Source: JBAYGJ01 sp041666685 (GTDB lineage Bacteria > Patescibacteriota > Patescibacteriia > UBA10025 > JAHIVO01). From it: a DNA stretch of 33,999 nucleotides. Below, in pieces: positions 23,346 through 30,168 of this stretch (position 1 is the stretch's first letter; each line of letters opens with the position of its first letter). Location: positions 1 to 33,999 of the forward strand of contig JBAYGJ010000006.1 of the NCBI GenBank assembly GCA_041666685.1. Reading direction: 5' to 3'. A program made the position numbers and the translations under genes. The notes beneath the pieces are model-generated. The model searched no databases. It saw only the letters and a program-made list of their open reading frames with translations, and had not been told where the DNA came from.

Positions 23346-24856
23346 AAATAAAATTTTGGCCAGATGACGAGGGTAAGCGTCACGGCATTAGCCGTCATCA
23401 TGAAAACAATCACGAAACCGTAAATAATTTTTTTCATCCTGTCAGGCCAGATGGATGTCAGTCCGTGCAGCCAGAAATACAGTATCGGCAGGAGAATGGG
23501 CACATAATAGCGGCCGTCTATCGGGAAATTGCCTAATCCGTATTTGAGTACGCGTTGGGTAAACAGGTAGATATAGAAGAGCTCCAAAAGTACGATTGAT
23601 GCGATGAGTAGCGCTGATGTTGCCCGGCCCTCTGGTTCCAGGGTCCTACGGAACACCGTCTGCTTGAGGATGAGGCCAATAACCGCTGTCAGCCACAAAA
23701 ACGTACCTGCGATAAACAGTGGCATAGGCACGCTCATTTCGGTCGCGAAGCCAAAAGCGAAGTTGAAGCTGACAAAAGCGTATAACCAGCGCTGGATAAA
23801 TAGTGGCAGCAAATGAGCGCCGGCGGGTAGCTGGCTGGTAACAGTACCAGTCGCGACTACGCTGGAACTAAAAATGCCATTATGATTCTGGTAAGCCCAC
23901 AGATACCACCAACCGCAGATAAGCAGCGTGATGCCCGCACAAACAATCAGGTGAATAAGTATTTTTTTCAGTGGGAGACCATTCTTTTTGAAATAGTGGA
24001 AGCCCAAGGGTATGGCCAGTAGCAATGGCGCCACGACGAATTGCGGCTTGGTCAGCAGGCCGAGCCCGAACATCAGGCCGAGCAAGGCGGTATTTCCCCA
24101 GCTGATGCGTTCGATCATCTGAACCAGCAGGTAAAGTGACAGGGTGGTGAGCAGGAAAAGCATTGCGTCATTATTTATCCCGGCCGCGAGATGGCTAAAA
24201 ACGGGGAGTAAGCCAATCGTCAGGAGTAACGTGATACTGAATAAAAAGTTTTTCGTTAACCGCATGGAGATGAGGAAGCAGAACCAGAAACCGAAGAGAT
24301 AGAGTAAAGAAGAGAAAATGCGCATGGCATACATTCGGGTGATGATGTCGGCCTTAAAAAAGATCAGGTAGGGGATAGCTTCGTACAAGTAATACGCCGG
24401 CGGATATACAGCGGCGGAGTTTTTGTAAACGTCCTGCTCAGGCAGCTGGTAGTAGATGTCTGCGAATTTAACTGGAGCGGAAGACCGGTACAGCGGGTGC
24501 CGGTCCAGGCCCTGCAGTTGTGCGGCGATGGTCGAATAATCAAATGATTCTTCATCGAATTGCTGATGGACATCCCGTAAAAGCTTGTTATACGCATTCA
24601 TGATACGGGTTGCGCCGGTTACCTGTTCCGAGACTGCATACTCCACCGAGTAGGAAAGAATTTTTGGCTGAATGGATCCGACGTTGTTAGGCAATTTTTT
24701 TTCCTCAACCAGGTATTGAGTGTATGAAAAGTGGGCCGGTTCATCGTGACCCTGCCAAGGGGGGATAGAAAAAACAAAAAGAACTCCTTTGATGAAAAGA
24801 AAAAGAAATGCTGCCGCCAACACCAGGGCTCGAATTTTTCGAGAGTCAATTGTCAT
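23342..24856 (-). CDS. Multi-pass membrane protein, DUF2142/GT39-like glycosyltransferase
   Basis: The protein has 504 residues. The first helix is at about 7-29. The next external loop is PPWQGHDEPAHFSYTQYLVEE, the D-E-x-x-H motif typical of DUF2142 and related GT-C membrane proteins. A long external loop follows (about 50-150), then about ten helices including GINNDAMLFLLTTLSLYLLVQMI and GLMFGLGLLTKPQFVVAPLLLAIPLGF, a TKP turn common in PMT-like enzymes. It ends at DGRYYVPILLPILYFWL. It probably uses a polyprenyl-phosphate sugar donor at the outer leaflet. It is the first gene of a two-gene minus-strand operon facing the plus-strand glycan cluster. A TATAAT lies at 24889-24884. Confidence 0.82.
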   Translation of the reverse strand: MTIDSRKIRALVLAAAFLFLFIKGVLFVFSIPPWQGHDEPAHFSYTQYLVEEKKLPNNVGSIQPKILSYSVEYAVSEQVTGATRIMNAYNKLLRDVHQQFDEESFDYSTIAAQLQGLDRHPLYRSSAPVKFADIYYQLPEQDVYKNSAAVYPPAYYLYEAIPYLIFFKADIITRMYAMRIFSSLLYLFGFWFCFLISMRLTKNFLFSITLLLTIGLLPVFSHLAAGINNDAMLFLLTTLSLYLLVQMIERISWGNTALLGLMFGLGLLTKPQFVVAPLLLAIPLGFHYFKKNGLPLKKILIHLIVCAGITLLICGWWYLWAYQNHNGIFSSSVVATGTVTSQLPAGAHLLPLFIQRWLYAFVSFNFAFGFATEMSVPMPLFIAGTFLWLTAVIGLILKQTVFRRTLEPEGRATSALLIASIVLLELFYIYLFTQRVLKYGLGNFPIDGRYYVPILLPILYFWLHGLTSIWPDRMKKIIYGFVIVFMMTANAVTLTLVIWPKFYL

Positions 24857-24883
24857 GGGCGCGAAGTTTTGGTTATTGAGTTC

Positions 24884-24952
24884 ATTATAACCTGTTTTTA
24901 TTTAATTATCTATGAGTTGGATCTTTACAAAATCAAAAAAATGTGTTACAAT
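24884..24952. promoter_or_regulatory. Divergent promoters of the GT-C operon and the Clp-like operon
   Basis: Minus strand: -10 TATAAT (24889-24884) with a 27-nt gap to the ATG at 24856 and no clear -35. Plus strand: -35 TTTACA (24924-24929), 17 nt, -10 TACAAT (24947-24952), with 22 nt to the ATG at 24975 and no ribosome binding site. The region is strongly AT-rich. Confidence 0.6.
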
Positions 24953-24974
24953 TACATTATCCTAATAAAAAAAC

Positions 24975-25370
24975 ATGGCAGAAGGACGAATCATTTTCGC
25001 GCCAATCAAATATATCGCCATTGAGGTGATATGGGATGTTATTTATTTTCCGATCTGGTGGTATACCAAGGGTCTGGCGCGGGTCACCAAATACTGCTTG
25101 AACAGTGCCTCAATCCATATTAACCGGCGGTTAGCCATCGGTGTATGGCTGCGCAGCATGTTCAAGCCGATGTATGGGGATTACACCAAGGAAGGACGGA
25201 TGATCAGTTTTTTCATGCGTATCGTCGTTCTGATCTACAAGCTTGTCTTCCTGGTGCTCTGGATGATTGTCCTGGTGATTATTTTTGCACTCTGGGTGAT
25301 CCTGCCCATCCTGGTCATCTATTATATTCTCTACCAAGTGTTCGGAATCTCTTTTGTATTTTTCAAGTAA
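24975..25370 (+). CDS. Small membrane protein upstream of the Clp-like ATPase
   Basis: The protein has 131 residues. A hydrophobic aromatic-rich segment lies near residues 13-31 (YIAIEVIWDVIYFPIWWYT), followed by an amphipathic basic middle (SIHINRRLAIGVWLRSMFKPMYGDYTKEGR) and a long hydrophobic C-terminal half (about 76-131), enough for two helices. No catalytic motif or known family is recognised. It is the promoter-proximal gene of the operon and ends 6 bp before the membrane-anchored Hsp100 gene, so a partner or adaptor role is plausible but unproven. Confidence 0.75.
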   Translation: MAEGRIIFAPIKYIAIEVIWDVIYFPIWWYTKGLARVTKYCLNSASIHINRRLAIGVWLRSMFKPMYGDYTKEGRMISFFMRIVVLIYKLVFLVLWMIVLVIIFALWVILPILVIYYILYQVFGISFVFFK

Positions 25371-25376
25371 TTTTTC

Positions 25377-28139
25377 ATGGATAAACCGATAGCAAAAAAT
25401 TTCGTCGCACTTACTTGTCCGATTTGCCAGGGCACAGGGAAGGATGAGGGGAATATCTGTAAGCGCTGCGGCGGACGTGGTACGTTTGCCTGGTTGGAAG
25501 GGACGATACTCATTTGGGGAAGGACGGTTGACAGCCTGCATCTTTTTGAGGAGGAAATGGAACGTGCGGTCAAGGGGATCCTGAACGCCTTTTTGATTTT
25601 TTTTGGCATCATCGGTATCGCCGCGCTAATCATATCCCTGCTTGATTTCAAAGATACGGCCCACATCTGGAATATTTTTCGCGAGCAGAACCGCTTGATG
25701 GCGATTTTTTCCATCACCCTATTGGCTGACCTCTATACTTATTATCGGCTCCAGCGTGAGTCGTTTATTGACCGCGCGGTCAAATCCAAGCCGTTTGATA
25801 CGCTATTAACCGAAGAAGAGCCATCCGTGTTGTTTGACCAAGCGGCATCCACTATTAAGAAACAGCTGGTGGACGTGGACATCACCTATTCCATCCCGGC
25901 TCACCGGTCAGTCGGTCAGGCGTGGCAACTCGCCAAACGACTGGGGCACGGGACCACTGAACCAATCCATCTGCTGGCCACGCTTATTTCATATCCCCAA
26001 ACCGGGGAAGTACTGGCCAGGCTGGGAGTGAACGGCAAGCTACTGGTAGAGAAACTTACCAGGAACGTGGCAAAATTCCCCCGGGTGCCAAAAGCTCCGG
26101 CGGTCATGTCATCGTCTTTACGGTCGATACTGTTGGCAGCGTACGCCGAAGCTTACAATAGCCGTCAGGAACATGTTGACGTACAGCATGTGCTGGTGGC
26201 AATCATAAAAAATGATGAAATATGCCGTGAGATTTTTTATGACATGGAGGTCGAACAGGACCAGATCGTTAATGCTGTCGAGTGGCTGAATATCCGGGTC
26301 CGTTTGTCCGAAGGGTACCGGCATTGGCGCGGGAAGGCCGCATACAAATCAAAAGGAGTCATGAACCGAGCCATGACGTCGCAGGCCACTCCATTACTTG
26401 ACCGGTTCAGTCATGACCTGACCAGCCAGGCCCGTCAGGGGGGGCTGGCGCCATGCATCGGACGAGATCGGGAAATCGAATCTGTACTGCGGATCATGGA
26501 GGGCGGCAAGAATGTCGTCCTGTCCGGGTTCCCCGGCGTCGGCAAGTCCAGTATTATCGACGGCATTGCCGCATTAATGGCCGCTGAAGACGTACCTGAA
26601 ATGCTGCAAGACCACCGTCTGATCAGCCTGTCAGTCGCTTCGCTTGTCGGTGCGGCCGGACGTCAGGGTGAGCTAGAGGGCCTCATCATGCAATTGATAA
26701 ATGAAATCGTGCGTTCGGGCAACATCGTCTTATTCATCGATAACATCCAGACTATGGTCGGCGTGTCCACCGAGGGCGCGCAGAACCTTGATATCGCCGA
26801 CATACTGGCCAATGCCTTGTCCAAGCAATTATTTTTCGCTATAGCGACAACCACTCCGATCGACTATCGCCGGTTTATCGAGCCAAGCGGCTCACTGAAT
26901 TCGGTTTTCCAGAAGGTAGAAGTGACTGAACCGGACATCAACGGGACGATACTCATCCTAGAAGGGAAGTCAGGCTCCGTGGAAGCGAAGAACCAGATTT
27001 TCTTTTCGTACGCCGCCATCGAGCGCATCGTCAAGCTGGCTGACCGCTACATCCATGACCGGTTCCAGCCGGAGAAGTCTATCGCCATTCTGGATGAAGT
27101 GGCGGTCTATGTCCGTCGGAAAAAAGGAAAAGATACTATGGTGATGGGCGAGGATGTGGCGGAAATCGTTTCGACAAAAACGAACGTGCCGGTCACCAAG
27201 CTGACTGAAAAAGAAACAGAAAAATTATTAAATCTCGAGGAGCGTATCCATGAACGAATGGTAGACCAGGAAGAAGCAGTCGGAGCTGTTTCGACGGCAC
27301 TGCGCCGGGCCAGGGCCGAGCTCCGCGATATCCGGCGGCCGATCGTAAACCTGCTGTTCCTCGGGCCGACCGGTGTCGGTAAGACGGAACTAGCCAAAAC
27401 CGTTGCGGAAGTGTATTTCGGCTCGGAAAAAAACATGATTCGGCTGGACATGTCAGAATACCAGGAAAAATCTTCTCTGGCACGGATGATCGGCGCGCCG
27501 CCGGGGTACTCCGGGGCTTCAGAGGGAGGTTTCCTGACAGAGGCGGTGCGGCGCCAGCCGTTTTCGTTGCTCCTGCTGGATGAAATTGAAAAAGCCCATC
27601 CGGACATCCTGAACATTTTCCTGCAGGTCATGGACGACGGCCGGCTGACTGATACCCTAGGACGAACGATTGATTTTACCAATGTCATCCTCATCGCGAC
27701 GTCAAATGCCGGAACGGCACTGATCCAAAAGCGCATGCAGGAGAACGCTACACTGGCTGCCATCAAGGATGAACTGATGAACGAAGAGCTCAAGCCGTAT
27801 TTTCGGCCGGAGTTCCTCAACCGTTTTGACAACATCATTGTCTTCAAGCCTTTGTCGTACGAAGACATTATTCAGATCGTCGGACTGATGCTGAAACAGG
27901 TGAACCAGAGGCTGAATGCAAAAGGCATCCGGTTGGAAGCGACTGACGAGGCGAAAGCGGAGTTGGCGCAGCGCGGGTTTGATCCGATTTTCGGCGCTCG
28001 TCCGTTACGGCGGGCCATCCAGGATACGGTGGACAATGCCCTGGCTAACTATTTGCTCGAGGGGAAACTGAGCCGACGTGATGTGGCGGTACTGGAAGTA
28101 GGCGGCAAGATCACGGTACGGCCCGCCCCACCGCTGTAA
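25377..28139 (+). CDS. Membrane-anchored Clp/Hsp100-like double AAA+ ATPase with DnaJ-type zinc finger
   Basis: The protein has 920 residues. Order: a DnaJ-type zinc finger with C14-x2-C17-x-G-x-G and C28-x2-C31-x-G-x-G; transmembrane helices at about 68-89 and 107-123; a Clp N-domain at about 175-320 (LGHGTTEPIHLLATLIS, HVDVQHVLVAIIKND); AAA1 with Walker A GFPGVGKSS (384-392); AAA2 with Walker A GPTGVGKT (663-670), Walker B LLLLDEIEKAH (D735, E736), FRPEFLNRFD and sensor-2 FGARPLRRAIQ. AAA1 is degenerate: Walker B is FIDNIQ (N456 instead of Glu), the arginine-finger segment is SLNSVFQ instead of LERRFQ, and the pore-loop KY pair is A-G. The coiled-coil middle domain is missing, and there is no [LIV]GF loop for ClpP. 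It is probably a protease-independent unfoldase at the membrane. The first domain may be structural. Confidence 0.9.
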   Translation: MDKPIAKNFVALTCPICQGTGKDEGNICKRCGGRGTFAWLEGTILIWGRTVDSLHLFEEEMERAVKGILNAFLIFFGIIGIAALIISLLDFKDTAHIWNIFREQNRLMAIFSITLLADLYTYYRLQRESFIDRAVKSKPFDTLLTEEEPSVLFDQAASTIKKQLVDVDITYSIPAHRSVGQAWQLAKRLGHGTTEPIHLLATLISYPQTGEVLARLGVNGKLLVEKLTRNVAKFPRVPKAPAVMSSSLRSILLAAYAEAYNSRQEHVDVQHVLVAIIKNDEICREIFYDMEVEQDQIVNAVEWLNIRVRLSEGYRHWRGKAAYKSKGVMNRAMTSQATPLLDRFSHDLTSQARQGGLAPCIGRDREIESVLRIMEGGKNVVLSGFPGVGKSSIIDGIAALMAAEDVPEMLQDHRLISLSVASLVGAAGRQGELEGLIMQLINEIVRSGNIVLFIDNIQTMVGVSTEGAQNLDIADILANALSKQLFFAIATTTPIDYRRFIEPSGSLNSVFQKVEVTEPDINGTILILEGKSGSVEAKNQIFFSYAAIERIVKLADRYIHDRFQPEKSIAILDEVAVYVRRKKGKDTMVMGEDVAEIVSTKTNVPVTKLTEKETEKLLNLEERIHERMVDQEEAVGAVSTALRRARAELRDIRRPIVNLLFLGPTGVGKTELAKTVAEVYFGSEKNMIRLDMSEYQEKSSLARMIGAPPGYSGASEGGFLTEAVRRQPFSLLLLDEIEKAHPDILNIFLQVMDDGRLTDTLGRTIDFTNVILIATSNAGTALIQKRMQENATLAAIKDELMNEELKPYFRPEFLNRFDNIIVFKPLSYEDIIQIVGLMLKQVNQRLNAKGIRLEATDEAKAELAQRGFDPIFGARPLRRAIQDTVDNALANYLLEGKLSRRDVAVLEVGGKITVRPAPPL

Positions 28140-28141
28140 TC

Positions 28142-28167
28142 AAAAACCGCACACTCGGGGTGGCGGT
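28142..28167 (-). terminator. Intrinsic terminator of the pilin-like gene
   Basis: On the minus strand ACCGC (28167-28163) pairs with GCGGT (28150-28146), and the stem is extended by CAC/GTG with one bulged T around loop CCCGA. A T-tract follows (28146-28142). It lies 30 bp past the pilin stop, between the two convergent genes. The Clp-like gene on the plus strand has no T-run after the same hairpin. Confidence 0.7.
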
Positions 28168-28196
28168 AGAATAGAATGTATTTTAAGAGGGATTCC

Positions 28197-28676
28197 TTAA
28201 TCAGCCACGCACTGGCATGACGGAGGTTCTTTGTGGAACCCAACAGCGCAGGGGATGTCAGAGCCGCAGTCAATATCCGTGGTTACGTCATTCGTCTTAT
28301 TGATTACAAAAGTGATGAGTGCCCAAGAGGTCATGATTATTATCATGCCGATAATGGCCGAGGTTAGTATCGTCTTTGATTTCTTGACGCGTTCCTCGTT
28401 GCCGGCGGAAGTCATCCACATGAAGCCGCCGAGCATAATCATGATGACGGCAACCAGCCCGAGCAGTCCGAGTACCCATTGGATCACTCGGATAGTGATG
28501 TCCACCGGACTCTTGTCCGGTAATTTCAGCTCATTCTTGATCGTGCCTTGCGGGTCAAACTGGATGCTGTCCACGGCAAAAGCCGCATGGCCGAGTAACG
28601 TCAGTATCGACAAACTGATGACCAGCACAAAGGCCAGGGAAATGATTTTTTTCTTTGACCAGGACGGATATCTCAT
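28197..28676 (-). CDS. Pilin-like membrane protein, TrbC/VirB2 (Mbov_0395) type
   Basis: The protein has 159 residues from the ATG at 28676. A signal peptide has basic start RYPSWSKKK, a hydrophobic core and a probable cleavage after GHAAFA. Two hydrophobic helices follow: VIQWVLGLLGLVAVIMIMLG with GGFMWMTSAGNEERVKKSK, the hallmark of this family, and ILTSAIIGMIIIMTSWALITFVI. A C-terminal external tail has four cysteines (DCGSDIPC and SCQC). Family members resemble VirB2/TrbC pilins and are frequent in CPR, possibly forming surface fibres or channels. An in-frame ATG at 28760 is rejected because a consensus promoter lies between it and 28676, with the -10 ending 6 nt before this ATG. Confidence 0.85.
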   Translation of the reverse strand: MRYPSWSKKKIISLAFVLVISLSILTLLGHAAFAVDSIQFDPQGTIKNELKLPDKSPVDITIRVIQWVLGLLGLVAVIMIMLGGFMWMTSAGNEERVKKSKTILTSAIIGMIIIMTSWALITFVINKTNDVTTDIDCGSDIPCAVGFHKEPPSCQCVAD

Positions 28677-28682
28677 GTGATA

Positions 28683-28712
28683 AGTATAAACCAACACATT
28701 GCCGGATGTCAA
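28683..28712 (-). promoter_or_regulatory. Consensus leaderless promoter of the pilin-like gene
   Basis: -35 TTGACA (28712-28707), 18 nt, -10 TATACT (28688-28683), then TATCAC and the ATG at 28676. Transcription would begin at the A of the start codon. It is the best-scoring promoter in the window by eye. Confidence 0.75.
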
Positions 28713-28853
28713 AAGCTTAGCTATTGACTGGTGGGCTATTTTTAGCATAAGATGGAACATTGAACTTTGATAACTTAATATTGTGATATATGTTCCAGGC
28801 GCCCTGAAAATCAGCGTCTGATCGTTATAACATCAATTCTGGAGGAGAATTAC

Positions 28854-30077
28854 ATGGAGATTCCTTTTAGGATCCGTCGTCTGCTCCTCTGGTGCCGCCT
28901 GGCATTTGAGGGGCTGACTCAGTGGAAGGAGAAGATGCTTTATGCTTTTTTCGAACTGAGGTTGGTGGTTCCGCTGTTTCGCTATTTCACGCCGAATGAC
29001 CTGTGCTACCTGCGCATGTTTGCCGGTGTGATTATCATCTTCCTGTACTTGCGCGGCTATTATTACGCGCTGTTACCGACATTTACCGTCGCCGTGCTGC
29101 TGGATTTCATCGATGGCCCGTTGGCACGCTTCACCAAACGGGTGTCAGAAGAAGGAAAGGTCCTAGATGCCAACGCTGATAAGGTGTTGGTGCTGATACC
29201 GCTGTTGCTCATCGGCTTTGACCGGCTGAACGGCCAATTGGTGACATGGCTCCTGGTTATTGAATGCCTGCTTTTCATCCTGGCCAATTACCTGAAACCG
29301 GTCTTGCGCGGACGCTATGGCATCCCGCTGGTTTCCGGCTCAAACGCGTTCGGCCAAATCAAGATGATGATTGAATCTGTCGCGATCGGGGTCGTGCTGC
29401 TGGACCCGACAAGTGTCATCGTTGTCCAGTGGGGACAATGGTTGATTTTTTTCAGCATTTGTTTCGGGATTTTGAGTTTCTTGCGCCATCTAGGTCGGTT
29501 GGAGCATGCCGTCCGATTGGACCCCCGTAAACGGCTGATCACTGTCCCGAATCTCATCACGCTGGCCAGCCTGTTTCTATTTATACCAGCTGGATTTGCC
29601 ATAGCATATGAGGAATGGGTGGCTGCAGCCGTTTATATCGGTATAGTGTTTATATCAGATGGAATAGACGGCCCGATTGCCAGACGTTACCATCAGGTAA
29701 CGTATTTCGGCGCTGCACTGGACCCGTTCCGGGATTTCCTGGCCCGCGGTTTCCTGACCGGCTGGATGATCGCGTTGTTACCGCTCTATGCCAAAGTGTT
29801 CTTAGCCGCTATCGTGATCGTTGAAGTTTTTTCTGCGGTGATGAACGTTCGGACATCGATCCAAATCCGCAGATTGTCCGGTGTGACGAAAGCGGGGCAG
29901 AATCGTGCGCTGGTTCATTACCTGGCCATGGGTGTGTTATTCCTGCATATTGCCGGCGCGTATCGGTTACCTTTCCTTGGTGTCATGGCGGTGCTTATCT
30001 CCATGCTCTCCGCTTCGTTAGTCGGCCTTATTTCATACGTTCTCAATCGCTCGCGTTTGTTGGAGGAAAAACGCTAG
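28854..30077 (+). CDS. Tandem (two-domain) CDP-alcohol phosphatidyltransferase
   Basis: The protein has 407 residues, about twice the length of a normal CDP-alcohol phosphatidyltransferase. Two complete signatures of the form D-G-x2-A-R-x8-G-x3-D-x3-D are present. The first is D87, G88, A91, R92, G101, D105, D109; the second is D272, G273, A276, R277, G286, D290, D294. Each lies in a membrane domain of several helices (about 45-215 and 225-395). The enzymes join a CDP-activated lipid or alcohol to a hydroxyl acceptor, as in phosphatidylglycerol-phosphate or cardiolipin synthesis. The gene has a strong ribosome binding site, GGAGGAG, 8 nt before the ATG, unlike the leaderless genes nearby. It is followed by an intrinsic terminator. 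Confidence 0.88.
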   Translation: MEIPFRIRRLLLWCRLAFEGLTQWKEKMLYAFFELRLVVPLFRYFTPNDLCYLRMFAGVIIIFLYLRGYYYALLPTFTVAVLLDFIDGPLARFTKRVSEEGKVLDANADKVLVLIPLLLIGFDRLNGQLVTWLLVIECLLFILANYLKPVLRGRYGIPLVSGSNAFGQIKMMIESVAIGVVLLDPTSVIVVQWGQWLIFFSICFGILSFLRHLGRLEHAVRLDPRKRLITVPNLITLASLFLFIPAGFAIAYEEWVAAAVYIGIVFISDGIDGPIARRYHQVTYFGAALDPFRDFLARGFLTGWMIALLPLYAKVFLAAIVIVEVFSAVMNVRTSIQIRRLSGVTKAGQNRALVHYLAMGVLFLHIAGAYRLPFLGVMAVLISMLSASLVGLISYVLNRSRLLEEKR

Positions 30078-30094
30078 TATGGTAGTTATTCCTT

Positions 30095-30130
30095 GCCGCC
30101 GCTGTAAATCCAGTTGGCGGCTTTTTTATT
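30095..30130 (+). terminator. Intrinsic terminator after the phosphatidyltransferase gene
   Basis: GCCGCC (30095-30100) pairs with GGCGGC (30116-30121), with an inner CTG/CAG pairing, followed by TTTTTTATT (30122-30130). It lies 18 bp past the stop. The T-tract runs directly into the glyS -35. Confidence 0.85.
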
Positions 30131-30158
30131 TGCGAAAAATGAGGAAAATCGTTATAAT
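30130..30158 (+). promoter_or_regulatory. glyS promoter, near-leaderless
   Basis: -35 TTGCGA (30130-30135), 17 nt, -10 TATAAT (30153-30158), then 10 nt to the ATG at 30169. The predicted leader is about 3-4 nt. This excludes the in-frame ATG at 30079, which lies upstream of the terminator. Confidence 0.7.
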
Positions 30159-30168
30159 TACCAAACCT

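Noticed and set aside
27107..27868. 253-codon open frame antisense to the Clp-like gene
   Set aside because: The sense strand encodes conserved AAA2 motifs across the whole span. The antisense product is Ser/Arg-rich with no family signature, a typical shadow of a GC-biased gene.
28677..28760. Longer start of the pilin-like gene
   Set aside because: The extension contains a consensus promoter, and a basic signal-peptide start lies at 28676.
30079..30168. Longer glyS start
   Set aside because: The extension crosses an intrinsic terminator and the glyS promoter, and has no similarity to GlyRS.
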